Origin: JADJNY01 sp046349615 | GTDB lineage: Bacteria > Planctomycetota > UBA1135 > GCA-002686595 | Direction of reading: 5' to 3' | NCBI GenBank assembly: GCA_046349615.1 | Contig: JAXMBZ010000009.1 | Span: forward strand, 124,001-188,000 | Length of the DNA stretch: 64,000 nucleotides | Shown here: positions 52,856 through 62,448 of the stretch, in pieces | Layout of the letters: each line of letters opens with the position of its first letter | Numbering within the stretch: the first letter of the stretch is position 1 | Translations under genes and position numbers: made by a program | Notes under the pieces: generated by a model | Told to the model about the DNA's origin: nothing | Seen by the model: the letters and a program-made list of their open reading frames with translations, nothing else | Databases searched by the model: none

Positions 52856-53812
52856 ATGACCGACCTCGCGAAGGGCCGCGTGATCCGCACCGACGCCAAG
52901 GTGTGCCACGTCGACGTCGAGGGCGAGATCGTGCTCGCCGCGCCGCGCGGGATCCTCTTCGATCCCACGCACGAACAGAAGAACCCGGTCGCGGTCGGCG
53001 ATTGGGTCGAGCTCGATCGCTCGGGCAATCCGGCGGGGCTCGAGCGCGTGCTGCCGCGCAAGAACTGGCTGTCGCGCACGGCGTCGTCGCACGATCCGCG
53101 CGAGCAGGTGCTCGCCGCGAACGTCGACCAGCTCTTCGTCGTCGCGTCGGTGAACAAGCCCGGGTTCTCGTCGGCGCGCACCGATCGCATCCTCGCGGCG
53201 TGCGAGTGGGGCCACATCCCGGCGCGGCTCGTGTTGAACAAGGTCGACCTCGCGACGGAGGTCGAGCTCGAGAACCTGCGCGCGACCTACGAATCGATCC
53301 CGATCGACGTGATCGAGACGTGCGCGACGAAGGGCGCCGAGAGCCCGGGGATCCAGACGCTGCGCGAGTTGATGCGCGACAAGGTGTCCGTGTTCTACGG
53401 GGCGTCGGGCGCAGGCAAGTCGACGTTGCTCAACGCGCTGCAGCCGGGGTTGAAGCTCAAGGTCGGGAAGATCAGTCGCTACTGGGAGACGGGGAAGCAC
53501 ACGACGACGTACTCGCAGATGTACCGGCTCGACTTCGGCGGGTACGTCATCGACACGCCGGGAATCCGCGTGTTCCGGCTGTTCGGCGTGCCGGTGGACA
53601 ACGTGCGCGATCTCTTCCCGGACTTCCGGCCGTTCCAGGCGCGCTGCAAGTTCTCCGGCTGCTCGCACGATCACGAGCCCGACTGCGCGGTGTTCGACGC
53701 GGTCGAGGACGGGGAGTTGTCGGCGAGCCGGTACGCGAGCTACGTCGAGCTGCTCGACGAGCTCCGCAAGGCGAAGCCGTCCGAGGACGAGGACGTCGAG
53801 CCGGCGGAGTGA
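52856..53812 (+). CDS. rsgA: ribosome small subunit-dependent GTPase A
   Basis: 318 residues. The GTPase motifs are circularly permuted as in RsgA: G4 LVLNKVD, G1 GASGAGKSTLLN, G3 DTPGIR. An N-terminal OB domain and a C-terminal zinc site (CKFSGCSHDHEPDC) are present. It assists late 30S maturation. The acidic tail is short. Convergent with a DUF2752 gene, two bases apart. Confidence 0.95.
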   Translation: MTDLAKGRVIRTDAKVCHVDVEGEIVLAAPRGILFDPTHEQKNPVAVGDWVELDRSGNPAGLERVLPRKNWLSRTASSHDPREQVLAANVDQLFVVASVNKPGFSSARTDRILAACEWGHIPARLVLNKVDLATEVELENLRATYESIPIDVIETCATKGAESPGIQTLRELMRDKVSVFYGASGAGKSTLLNALQPGLKLKVGKISRYWETGKHTTTYSQMYRLDFGGYVIDTPGIRVFRLFGVPVDNVRDLFPDFRPFQARCKFSGCSHDHEPDCAVFDAVEDGELSASRYASYVELLDELRKAKPSEDEDVEPAE

Positions 53813-53813
53813 C

Positions 53814-54257
53814 TCAGCCGAGCCAGCCGCGCACGCGCGCGAGCTTGTAGAGCCACGAGAGCGTGATCAGCGCCGTCGCGCCGACGGCCCAGGGCCAGGT
53901 CGTGCGGCGCGAGAGTTCGTCGCGTAGATCGCGGCCGCCGAGGTGGACGCGCCAGGCCCAGAGCGCGAAGAGCGGGACCGCGAGCGCGAGCGCGCATCCG
54001 AACGGTTGGTTCGTGAAGGACGCGAGGATCCGGCCGTGCGCGGCGAGCGCGACGGAGGTGGTGACGCCGCAGCCGGGGCAGGGGATGTTCCAGAGCTGCA
54101 TCGGCGCGCACGGGGGGAGGCCGAGTTGCTCGTGGGTGCCGACGCCGCGCGGGTCGGGGGTGACCCAGAGGGAAAAGGCGGAGAGGAGGGCGAGGGAGAG
54201 GTTCGCGCCGAGGAAGAGGACGGTGTGCTCGGGGGAGCGGCGCGGGGTGGGTGCCAC
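53814..54257 (-). CDS. DUF2752 membrane protein
   Basis: 147 residues from GTG 54257. The family motif NIPCPGCGVTTSVALAA is present, with hydrophobic segments LFLGANLSLALLSAF, LALAVPLFALWAW and VGATALITLSWLY. A small inner-membrane protein of unknown function. The leader upstream carries the hairpin-plus-leader repeat shared with ubiD. Confidence 0.88.
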   Translation of the reverse strand: MAPTPRRSPEHTVLFLGANLSLALLSAFSLWVTPDPRGVGTHEQLGLPPCAPMQLWNIPCPGCGVTTSVALAAHGRILASFTNQPFGCALALAVPLFALWAWRVHLGGRDLRDELSRRTTWPWAVGATALITLSWLYKLARVRGWLG

Positions 54258-54289
54258 GCGGGCATCGTGGCATGCGTCGCTGGGGTCGG

Positions 54290-54427
54290 GAAGGGGGGCG
54301 GGAGGGAGCGCGGCGCGCAGATGGAGAGCAACGGAGACTGCACGCCGAGGCGCACATGTGGGTGCTCCGCATCCCAGACTTCGGGCTCGATCGCGGCCGG
54401 AGGACCGGCCGCGATCGAGCCCGAAGT
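54290..54427 (-). repeat. hairpin-plus-leader element, copy A
   Basis: On the minus strand a perfect 23-bp hairpin (arms 54378-54400 and 54405-54427) is followed by about 75 bp that match the stretch after the hairpin at 60379-60427. Both downstream stretches read as a short in-frame peptide beginning MRSTHMCA and continuing SLRCS. It lies between the gene ending at 54458 and the DUF2752 start. The hairpin probably ends the folC operon; the stretch may be a leader. Confidence 0.7.
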
Positions 54428-54457
54428 TCTAGGGTCGCTCAGCTCCTCGTCGGGGCT

Positions 54458-54961
54458 TCAGTTGAAGTCGTAGACGTAGGAGAGGCGGGCCTTGTTGAGG
54501 ATCGCGTACGGCAGCTTCGTCAAGAGCTTGAGATCCGGGTCGCCGCGGTCGTTGAACCCGCGCACGACGGGGTTCCTCATGATGAAGAAGCGGCGCGTCG
54601 AGCGGTCGTCGGCTTCGTAGGAACCGGGGCGCACTTCGCCGCCGAGCTCCATGTTCAACGCGCCCGTGTAGAAGACGCGCACGCGGTGCATCGCTTGGTT
54701 CTTCGCGAGCTCCTTCAGGTGCACGTCGCCGCCCGAGTCGAGGAACTCGTGGCCGAGGAGGATCTCTTCGACGTTGACGTGCAGGAGCGGGGTCGTGATC
54801 CGCTCGCAGCTGTTCAGGTCGACCAGCGTCGCGTCGCGCACCTTGATGAAGTACTTCCGGTGCTCGTCCAGCACTTGGGACAAGCGCGTGTACTTGTTCT
54901 CGATGTTGCCCTTGATCAGGAACGAGTCCGTCAGGAGCAGATCCGAGACGATCGTCAGCAT
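54458..54961 (-). CDS. conserved hypothetical protein
   Basis: 167 residues from ATG 54961, coupled to folC by an ATGCTGA overlap; GTG 54979 would extend it by six residues. Predicted soluble mixed fold with DLLLTDSFLIKGNIENKYTR, then YFIKVRDATLVDLNSCE and VNVEEILLGHEFLD. No catalytic motif or family name that I recognise; the first half suggests an RNA- or nucleotide-binding strand pattern. Operon partner of folC. Confidence 0.75.
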   Translation of the reverse strand: MLTIVSDLLLTDSFLIKGNIENKYTRLSQVLDEHRKYFIKVRDATLVDLNSCERITTPLLHVNVEEILLGHEFLDSGGDVHLKELAKNQAMHRVRVFYTGALNMELGGEVRPGSYEADDRSTRRFFIMRNPVVRGFNDRGDPDLKLLTKLPYAILNKARLSYVYDFN

Positions 54962-56352
54962 CGAGTTGCCTTGGGCCACGGCGTCGCTTCGTTCAGGAGT
55001 TGCGCGCGGACCGCCCCGGCCAGGTAGAAGGACCCGATCACGAGGACCCAGCGCTCGGTTCCGGCTTCTTGGAGAGCCCTGGCGAGCGCGTGCGCGGGGT
55101 CCACGGCCTTTTCCGCCGCAATCCCGAGATGCGCCGCCTCTCGGACCAGGGTCTCTGCATCCACCAGTGGGCCGGAGGCCACCGTGGTACAGAGGACCCT
55201 ATCGGCCGAAGGTCCGAGCGCCTTGAGGATGGCGTGAGCGTCCTTGTCCTTTCCGAGCGCCAGGACGCAGAACGGTTTTCCGCGGAGCGCGGGGTCGGTT
55301 CGCAGCTCGGCGAGGACGAGCTCGACGCTCGATGCGACGTGGGCCGCGTCGATCACGACGGGGACGCCGCGGACGAGGAAGCGCTCGAGGCGGCCGGGGA
55401 GGACGGAGCGGCGCGCGAGGTCGTCGTCGAGGAGCTCGGGCGAGAGAGCGCGCCCGTCCTTCGCCGCCACGCCGCGCTTGCCGAGTTCGCGGAGCACGAG
55501 CCGCGCGAGCGCCGCGTTGCGCTCGAGCACGGTCGGTGACGGACGGTCCTTCGCACAGGTCGACTCGTCCGCGCGCGCGCTCGTCCCCCATGCGCACGAC
55601 GCGGGACGCACGAGCGGAACATGCAGCTCGTCCGCGATCGCGCGAAGCACGCCGTACGCGTCGTCGTCGGGCGCCGCGTTGGGCACGGGCTCGACGCCCG
55701 TGACGAGCACCGCTCCCGGCTTCACGATCCCCCCTTTTTCCCGCGCGATCAACGCGCGCGTGCCGCCGAGCACGTTGACGTGCTCGAGGTCGATGTTCGT
55801 GACGACGCACACCTCGCCGCGCACGACGTTCGTCGAATCGAGCCGGCCCCCGAGCCCGCACTCGACCACCGCCCACTCGACGCCGCGCGCGCGAAAGCAC
55901 GCGAACGCAGCCGCGGTGAGCAGGTCGAACCACGTCGCTTCGCCGCCCGGCGTGCCCTCGCGCACCGCGGACTCGCGCGCGGCGAGCGCGTCCTCGAGCG
56001 CGCGCGCGAGCGTCGCGTCGTCGACGTCGACGCCGTCGATCCGCACGCGCTCCTGCACGCGCACGACGTGCGGCGAGGTGTAGAGCCCGACGCGGAGGCC
56101 CGCCTTCGCGAGCGCCGCCGCCACGAGCGCGCTCGTCGTGCCCTTGCCCTTCGTCCCCGCGACGTGGACCGCGCGGAACGAGCGCTCGGGATGCCCGAGG
56201 CGCGCGACGACGTCCTCGATCGGCGCGAGCCCGCGCCGCATCGACGCGTCGCGATCGCGCCGCTCCCAATTGATCAGCGCGTCGAGCCGGGCGAGGGCGC
56301 TCCCGAGCGCGGGATGGACCGGAGCTTCGTCGGATCGTTCGGCGGCGGGCAT
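54955..56352 (-). CDS. folC: folylpolyglutamate synthase / dihydrofolate synthase-type ligase
   Basis: 465 residues of the Mur ligase fold. ATP loop HVAGTKGKGTTSA near residue 66, substrate and metal segments SPHVVRVQERVRIDG, VECGLGGRLDSTNVV, DLEHVNVLGGTRALIAREKGGI and C-terminal DAAHVASSVELVLAEL. Adds glutamate to folates. Start ATG 56352 may be a few residues too long. The neighbour ending at 54458 is translationally coupled. Confidence 0.93.
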   Translation of the reverse strand: MPAAERSDEAPVHPALGSALARLDALINWERRDRDASMRRGLAPIEDVVARLGHPERSFRAVHVAGTKGKGTTSALVAAALAKAGLRVGLYTSPHVVRVQERVRIDGVDVDDATLARALEDALAARESAVREGTPGGEATWFDLLTAAAFACFRARGVEWAVVECGLGGRLDSTNVVRGEVCVVTNIDLEHVNVLGGTRALIAREKGGIVKPGAVLVTGVEPVPNAAPDDDAYGVLRAIADELHVPLVRPASCAWGTSARADESTCAKDRPSPTVLERNAALARLVLRELGKRGVAAKDGRALSPELLDDDLARRSVLPGRLERFLVRGVPVVIDAAHVASSVELVLAELRTDPALRGKPFCVLALGKDKDAHAILKALGPSADRVLCTTVASGPLVDAETLVREAAHLGIAAEKAVDPAHALARALQEAGTERWVLVIGSFYLAGAVRAQLLNEATPWPKATRC

Positions 56353-56513
56353 CGCGCGGCGCAGCCTAGCTTCCGGGCGCCGGATCGGAACGCCCTCGAC
56401 CCGCTCCCGAGCTCCGTCGCGGCGACTAGGATGGACGAAGAACTTGAGCCCGCCGCGCTCGACGGTCGATTCGAGAGCGGCGGCTCCGGCCCTGCGCCCC
56501 CGCGCAACGATCC

Positions 56514-56936
56514 ATGTCCGAGCTCCTCCACCGCATCAAGGTCTTCGTCTTCCAGTACCAAGGCCCCGATCCGCGCTACCTCTTGTTGCGCGGAGCCCAG
56601 GGCATCGAGAGCACCTGGGGTCCGATCCAGGGCAACCTCGGCTTCGGCGAGAAGCTCGAAGCGGCGATCCAGCGCGAGGTCATGGACGACACGGGCATCG
56701 TCCGCCCGCTCGACCTGATCGACCTGCAGATGCCGCAGCTCACGATCGTCGGCGACGAAGAGGTCATCGAGTGGACCTACGGGTTGCGCACCGCGCCCGT
56801 GAAGGAGCCGCTCAAGCTCGACCCGCGCTTCGCGGACTTCCGTTGGGCGGGTTTCTCGCAGGGGTATCCGCTGCTCGAGCTCGACCTCGACCGCGCGGCC
56901 TTGATGCGGCTGCACACGCTGATTCGCGCGGCGTGA
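56514..56936 (+). CDS. NUDIX-like hydrolase with altered box
   Basis: 140 residues. The Nudix fold is evident (VFVFQYQGPDPRYLLLRGAQ, WGPIQGNLGFGEKLEAA). The box reads GNLGFGE-x7-REVMDDTGI, where the catalytic EE pair is DD, so metal binding is changed though still acidic. Such variants exist in pyrophosphatases. Divergent from folC by 161 bp. Substrate unknown. Confidence 0.82.
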   Translation: MSELLHRIKVFVFQYQGPDPRYLLLRGAQGIESTWGPIQGNLGFGEKLEAAIQREVMDDTGIVRPLDLIDLQMPQLTIVGDEEVIEWTYGLRTAPVKEPLKLDPRFADFRWAGFSQGYPLLELDLDRAALMRLHTLIRAA

Positions 56937-56943
56937 GCGCGCG

Positions 56944-57327
56944 TCAGACGAGCTCGTACGCGAGCACGCCCCCGACGACGACCATCCCGACCAACGCGGC
57001 GAGGAACACGTAGTCCGCGATCTGTTCGAGGAGCGCGTGGGCGCGCGGATCGCGGGAGCGGATCGACGCGTAGGCGAAGAGACAGGCCGCGAGGAACGCG
57101 ACGGCGTCGTAGGCGACGATCTCGTCCGTCGCGGAGCTCACCTTCTTCAGCTCCTCCGCGACACGCACGAGCCCGATCACGGTCAGGCACACGCCGACGA
57201 GCGTCGACGAGACGGAGAGGATGCGCTCCGAAAGGTCGATCCGGCCCCGGAGCGGAAGGAAGGGCGGCGAGGACGCGCCCGAGGCGCGGGAGGCGGGCTC
57301 TTCCCGCGCGTCCGACGGCGGATTCAT
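56944..57327 (-). CDS. small membrane protein
   Basis: 127 residues with an acidic/Ser-rich leader and three hydrophobic segments (STLVGVCLTVIGLVRV, AVAFLAACLFAYASI and VFLAALVGMVVVGGVLAY). The family is not recognised. Convergent with the NUDIX gene and divergent from the DUF4920 gene. An integral membrane role is likely from the helices only. Confidence 0.7.
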   Translation of the reverse strand: MNPPSDAREEPASRASGASSPPFLPLRGRIDLSERILSVSSTLVGVCLTVIGLVRVAEELKKVSSATDEIVAYDAVAFLAACLFAYASIRSRDPRAHALLEQIADYVFLAALVGMVVVGGVLAYELV

Positions 57328-57447
57328 CGAGCTCCGCTACGCGCCCCTCCTGCGCGGCGCGAGCGAAAAGGTCCTGCGATCGTGCGCTGACGCCGAGGGC
57401 CGGATTCCGTATTCTGGCCGCGGACCTCGAACCTCACTCTCGGAACC

Positions 57448-57915
57448 ATGAAGACCTCCCTCCTCAGCCCGTTCGTCCTCTCCGCGCTCCTCCTCGCTGC
57501 GTGCCACTCGACCCCGACGCTCCCGAAAGGCCAGGCGTTCGGCACCGAGATGAAAGCGCAGGAGACCCACCGCTTCGCCGTCGTCGACGCGGCGCCGGCG
57601 AGCTTCTTCAACAAGACGGTGCTCGTCGAAGCGACGATCAAGGCCGTCTGCCAGACGAAGGGCTGCTGGATGCAGGTCGAGGACGAAGGCCACACCGCGA
57701 TGGTGCGCTGGGAGACCGGCTGCGGCGGCAAGTTCGCGTTCCCGAAGGACGGCGCCGGCAAGCGCGTGCTCATCCAGGGCTCGTTCTACCCGAAGACGAT
57801 CAGCGAGGCGGACGCGAAGCACCTCGAAGAAGAGTCCGGCGGCAAGCTGAACGTGAAGCGCGAGGGCTACGAGTTCAACGCGTCCGCGGTGCTCGTGCTC
57901 GACGCGAAGAAGTGA
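57448..57915 (+). CDS. DUF4920-type lipoprotein
   Basis: 155 residues. A signal peptide ends at LLAACHS (lipobox LAAC). The mature part has VLVEATIKAVCQTKGCWMQVEDEG, the conserved VCxxKGCWM block of DUF4920, and IQGSFYPKTISEADAKHLEE. Found in periplasmic lipoproteins of unknown function, perhaps metal binding through the Cys pair. Confidence 0.85.
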   Translation: MKTSLLSPFVLSALLLAACHSTPTLPKGQAFGTEMKAQETHRFAVVDAAPASFFNKTVLVEATIKAVCQTKGCWMQVEDEGHTAMVRWETGCGGKFAFPKDGAGKRVLIQGSFYPKTISEADAKHLEEESGGKLNVKREGYEFNASAVLVLDAKK

Positions 57916-57930
57916 GACGACGCTCTCCTT

Positions 57931-57988
57931 CACGAAGCTCCGCCGCGGCACGCGCTCCACGCGCGTTCGATCGTCGCGGAGCTTCGTG
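57931..57988 (+). terminator. long-loop hairpin between DUF4920 and GNAT genes
   Basis: Arms 57931-57943 and 57976-57988 pair perfectly over 13 bases with a 32-base loop. It follows the DUF4920 stop by 15 bp. No T-run; may act as a mRNA end structure. Confidence 0.45.
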
Positions 57989-58009
57989 CGGAGTGGCGTC
58001 GCGTTCCGC

Positions 58010-58504
58010 ATGCGTCCCAAGGTCACGATCGAGCAGGTCGAGGGCGGCGAGGATCTCGCCGCCGCGCGCCAGCTCCTCCTCGAGTACGGTCGCACCCCCG
58101 GCTGGGCCGCGTGCTTCGAGCGCTTCGAGGAAGAGCTCGCCGCGCTCCCCGGTGACTGCGCGCCGCCGAACGGCCGACTGTTGCTCGCACGCTACGACGG
58201 CGCCGCGAGCGGAATCGTCGCTCTACGTCCGCTCGGGGGCGGCGTCGCCGAACTGAGGCGCCTGTTCGTGCGACCCGGCATGCGCGGAATCGGCCTCGGG
58301 AAGAAGCTCGTCGAGCGCGTGATCGAGGACGCGCGCGAGTGCGGTGTCGCGCGCATCGTGCTGCACACGCTGCCCTCGATGCACGCGGCGCACACGTTGT
58401 ACACGGAGCTCGGGTTCCGCCCGTGCGAGCCGTACGCGCCGCAGCCGGTCGAGGGCGCTGTGTTCCTCGCGCACGACGTCGAGCCGATGCCGCGTCGAGC
58501 CTGA
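58010..58504 (+). CDS. GNAT-family N-acetyltransferase
   Basis: 164 residues from ATG 58010; a GTG eight codons upstream is possible. The acetyl-CoA site ELRRLFVRPGMRGIGLGKKL is clear, followed by ARIVLHTLPSMHAAHTLYTELGFRPC. Substrate unknown. Cytoplasmic. A pair of hairpins follows before purE. Confidence 0.88.
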   Translation: MRPKVTIEQVEGGEDLAAARQLLLEYGRTPGWAACFERFEEELAALPGDCAPPNGRLLLARYDGAASGIVALRPLGGGVAELRRLFVRPGMRGIGLGKKLVERVIEDARECGVARIVLHTLPSMHAAHTLYTELGFRPCEPYAPQPVEGAVFLAHDVEPMPRRA

Positions 58505-58512
58505 GCGCGAAT

Positions 58513-58539
58513 CGCTCCGCGCATAGGAATCGCGGAGCG
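58513..58539 (+). terminator. hairpin after the GNAT gene
   Basis: Arms 58513-58521 and 58531-58539 pair perfectly over nine bases. A second GC-rich hairpin with CCGGCCGG arms follows directly (around 58544-58563). No T-run, so termination strength is uncertain. Confidence 0.45.
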
Positions 58540-58604
58540 TCCGAACCGGCCGGCAGCCGGCCGGAACTTGCGGCCGGCGCCGCGCTCTCTACCCTCCTCG
58601 CCCC

Positions 58605-59104
<500 letters not shown>

Positions 59105-59108
<4 letters not shown>

Positions 59109-60286
59109 GCGACTCGAGCACGGCGCGCTCACTCCCGCCGCCGATCCTGCCCGGCGCGCGCATCGGCGTGCTCGGCAGCGGTCAGCTCGGACGCATGTTC
59201 GCGATCGCCGCGCGGCGCATGGGTTATCGCGTCGCGACGTTCTCGCCCGACACGGACACGCCGACGGGGCAGATCGCCGACCTCGAGATCACCGCCGACT
59301 ACCTCGACCTCGACCGCGTGCGCGACTTCGCGCGCTCCGTCGACGTCGTGACCTTCGAGTTCGAGAACGTCCCCCACGCGACCGCCGCCGCGGCGGCGGA
59401 GCTCGTCCCCGTGCGCCCCGCGGGCAGCGTGCTCCACACGACGCAGCACCGCGTGCGCGAAAAAGAGTTCCTCGCGTCGCGCGGCTTCCCCGTCGCGCCG
59501 TTCGCGGTCGTGCGCTCGCTCGCGGAGCTCGAGCTCGCCGTCGCGCGCATCGGGACGCCCGCGGTGCTCAAGAGCGCGGGCTTCGGCTACGACGGCAAGG
59601 GCCAGCGCAAGCTGCGCGCGCCGACCGAGGCCGCCGCGGCGTGGACGTCGATCGGCGCGCAGGAGTGCGTCCTCGAGGGCTTCGTCGACTTCGAGCTCGA
59701 ATGCTCCGTCGTCGCGGCGCGCGCCCTCGACGGCGCGTTCGCGCACTGGGGCGTGATCGAGAACGTGCACGAGCGCCACATCCTCGACGTCTCCGTTTCG
59801 CCCGGCCGCGTGCCGCCGAGCGTCGTGCGCGACGCGATCGAGCTCGCGCGCGGCGTGCTCGAGGCGCTCGACGTCGTCGGCGTGCTCTGCGTCGAGCTCT
59901 TCCTCCGCAAGGACGGCCGCCTCGTCGTGAACGAGCTCGCACCGCGCCCCCACAACTCCGGCCACCTGACCTTCGACGCGTCGGTCACGAGCCAATTCGA
60001 GCAGCAACTGCGCGCCGTGTGCGGCCTCCCGCTCGGCTCGACCGAGCTCCTGCGCCCCGCCGCGATGGCGAACCTGCTCGGCGACTTGTGGAGCGAGGGC
60101 ACGCCCGACTGGTCCGCCGCCTGCGCCGACCCCGACATCAAGCTCCACCTCTACGGCAAGCTCGACGCGCTCCCCGGCCGAAAGATGGGCCACCTGACCG
60201 CACTCGCGCTCGACGTCGAGACCGCGATCGCGAAGGTGCGCACGGCCCGCGCTCGCCTCACAAACGCCGCGCGCAACGCAACCTGA
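59105..60286 (+). CDS. purK: N5-carboxyaminoimidazole ribonucleotide synthase
   Basis: 393 residues from GTG 59105. N-terminal GVLGSGQLGRMFAIAARRMGY, ATP-grasp motifs PAVLKSAGFGYDGKGQ and VVNELAPRPHNSGHLT. Converts AIR, ATP and bicarbonate to N5-CAIR. Forms the purE-purK operon. A hairpin-plus-leader element follows. Confidence 0.97.
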
Positions 60287-60378
60287 CGCACGACGCCGCG
60301 CTCGTCGCTGGTCGCTCGCACCTCGCCGCCCGTCGCTCGTCACCCGTCGCCCGTCACCCGTTGCTGAGAGGAAACTGA

Positions 60379-60495
60379 ACTCCGCGCACGATCAGGCCGG
60401 TTCCTCCGGCCTGATCGTGCGCGGAGTCTGGGATGCGGAGCACCCACATGTGCGCCTTTGCGCCCAGTCTCCGTTGCTCTTCATCCGCCTCCCGC
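60379..60495 (+). repeat. hairpin-plus-leader element, copy B
   Basis: A 22-bp perfect hairpin (arms 60379-60400 and 60406-60427) after purK, followed by about 70 bp matching the element at 54290-54377, and then the ubiD start at 60534. The hairpin arms differ from copy A but still pair, and the leader reads in frame as MRSTHMCA then SLRCS. It probably ends purEK and precedes the next gene. Confidence 0.7.
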
Positions 60496-60533
60496 GCTCC
60501 CGACCGCCCCCCGTCGAACGCTATCCTGCGCCG

Positions 60534-62402
60534 ATGCCCCCCGCGCCGCGAGACGCCGCTCCCTCTCCCTCACCGCGCGCCACCGCCGTGCACGTCCCGC
60601 GCAAACCCGCGCGCAACCTGCGCGACTTCCTCGACACGCTCCGCCGCGAGCGCGACCTCGTCGAGTGCGGCGTCGAAATCGACGCCGATCTCGAAGCCGC
60701 CGAGATCCACCGCCGCGTGATCGCCGCCGAAGGCCCCGCGCTCCTCTTCCCGCGCGTCAAGAACCGCGACTTCCCCCTCGTCACGAACCTCTTCGGCACC
60801 GCGAAGCGCATGGAGCTCGCGTTCGGCTCACGCCCGCAGCAACTGATCGCGCAAGCCGCGCGCCTCCCCCAAGAACTCGTCCCCCCGACGCTCGGCAAAC
60901 TCTGGTCGAAGCGCTCTCTCTTCCTCGAACTCGCGAAAGTCGGCATGAAGCGCAGCGCGAGCGGCCCGATCCGCGGCCACGCGCAAGTCCCACCGAAGCT
61001 GACGCGCTTGCCCGCGCTGAAGACGTGGAAGCGCGACGGCGGCCCGTTCGTGACGCTGCCGCTCGTCTACACCGAATCGCCCGACGGCCACGGCCCGAAC
61101 CTCGGGATGTACCGCATCCAACTCTTCGACGACGCGACCTGCGGCGTGCACATGCAGATCGGCAAGGGCGGCGGCTTCCACCTCGCACAAGCCGAGAAGC
61201 GAAACAGCGCGCTCCCCGTGAACATCTTCGTCGGCGGCCCGCCCGCGCTGATGCTCGGCGCGATCGCACCGCTCCCGGAGAACGTGCCCGAGCTCCTGCT
61301 CGTGAGCCTCGTGCTCGGTGAGAAGCTCCCGCTCTGCGCGAACGAGCACGGCGCGCTGCCGCTCGTGAGCGAAGCCGAGTTCGCGCTCGTGGGCCAGATC
61401 GCGCCCGGCGCGCGACGCCCCGAAGGTCCGTTCGGCGATCACTACGGCTACTACAGCGAGGTGCACGACTACCCGTTCGCGAACGTCGACGCGCTGTACC
61501 ACCGCGAAGGCGCCATCTGGCCCGCGACGGTCGTCGGGAAGCCGCGGCAGGAGGACTTCTTCATCGGCGACTACCTGCAGGAGCTCCTGTCGCCGCTCTT
61601 CCCGGTCGTGATGCCGAGCGTGAAGGCGTTGTGGAGCTACGGCGAGACGGGCTACCACGCGCTCAGCGCGGCGGTCGTCGAGGAGCGCTACAAGCGCGAG
61701 GCGATGGGCAGCGCGTTCCGCATCCTCGGCGAGGGGCAACTCTCCCTGACGAAGTTCCTGCTCCTGACGAACCAACCCGTCGACCTGCGCGACTTCAAAG
61801 CGACGCTGACGCACGTCCTGGAACGCGCCGACTTCCGCACGGACCTGTTCCTGTTCGGCAACCTGAGCATGGACTCGCTCGACTACGCCGGCCCGAAGAT
61901 CAACGAAGGCGGCAAAGGCGTGCTGCTCGGCGTCGGCCCGAAGCAGCGCGAGCTGCCGCGCGAGTTCACGGGCTCGCCCAGCACGCTCGCGAAGAAGGTG
62001 CGCGTGTTCTCACCGGGCTGCGTCGTGGTCGAGGGCCCGAGCTATGCGCAGGACAAAGACGCGCCGTCGAAGCTCGCGCGCGATCCGGCGTTCGCGGCGT
62101 GGCCGCTCGTGGTGCTGAGCGACGACGCGGATCGGCACGTGAAGAGCGAGATGAACTTCCTGTGGGCGACGTTCACGCGCTTCAACCCGGCCGCGGACCT
62201 GCACCCGTCGCGCGTCGAGCTCGTCGGGACGAACGCGAGCTACCACCCGCCGATCGTGCTCGATGCGCGTATGAAGCCGTGGTACCCGGAGGAGTTGTTC
62301 TGCGACGAGGAGACGTCGAAGCTCGTCGATCGTCGGTGGAGCGAGTACTTCCCGAGCCGCAAGGTGGAGATGGGCGACTCGGGGCGCGGGCACTTGAGCT
62401 GA
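60534..62402 (+). CDS. ubiD: UbiD-family prenylated-FMN decarboxylase
   Basis: 622 residues from ATG 60534 (MPPAPRDA). UbiD signatures are LRDFLDTLRRERDLVEC at the start, TNLFGTAKRMELAF, MYRIQLFDDATCGVHMQ, GGGFHLAQAEKRN, PLVSEAEFALVGQIAPG and EGPFGDHYGYYSEV. Decarboxylates aromatic or polyprenyl substrates using prenyl-FMN; in this context menaquinone or ubiquinone synthesis is plausible but the partner UbiX gene is not here. The final 83 bp (62312-62394) recur at 63142-63224. Confidence 0.94.
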   Translation: MPPAPRDAAPSPSPRATAVHVPRKPARNLRDFLDTLRRERDLVECGVEIDADLEAAEIHRRVIAAEGPALLFPRVKNRDFPLVTNLFGTAKRMELAFGSRPQQLIAQAARLPQELVPPTLGKLWSKRSLFLELAKVGMKRSASGPIRGHAQVPPKLTRLPALKTWKRDGGPFVTLPLVYTESPDGHGPNLGMYRIQLFDDATCGVHMQIGKGGGFHLAQAEKRNSALPVNIFVGGPPALMLGAIAPLPENVPELLLVSLVLGEKLPLCANEHGALPLVSEAEFALVGQIAPGARRPEGPFGDHYGYYSEVHDYPFANVDALYHREGAIWPATVVGKPRQEDFFIGDYLQELLSPLFPVVMPSVKALWSYGETGYHALSAAVVEERYKREAMGSAFRILGEGQLSLTKFLLLTNQPVDLRDFKATLTHVLERADFRTDLFLFGNLSMDSLDYAGPKINEGGKGVLLGVGPKQRELPREFTGSPSTLAKKVRVFSPGCVVVEGPSYAQDKDAPSKLARDPAFAAWPLVVLSDDADRHVKSEMNFLWATFTRFNPAADLHPSRVELVGTNASYHPPIVLDARMKPWYPEELFCDEETSKLVDRRWSEYFPSRKVEMGDSGRGHLS

Positions 62403-62448
62403 CGCGCGGTGCCCAGTTCACGTCCGAGTGGACGTGAGATTGATGGAC

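Noticed and set aside
60417..60533. Longer ubiD start upstream of 60534
   Set aside because: The extra residues fall inside the hairpin-plus-leader element and do not resemble the UbiD N-terminus.
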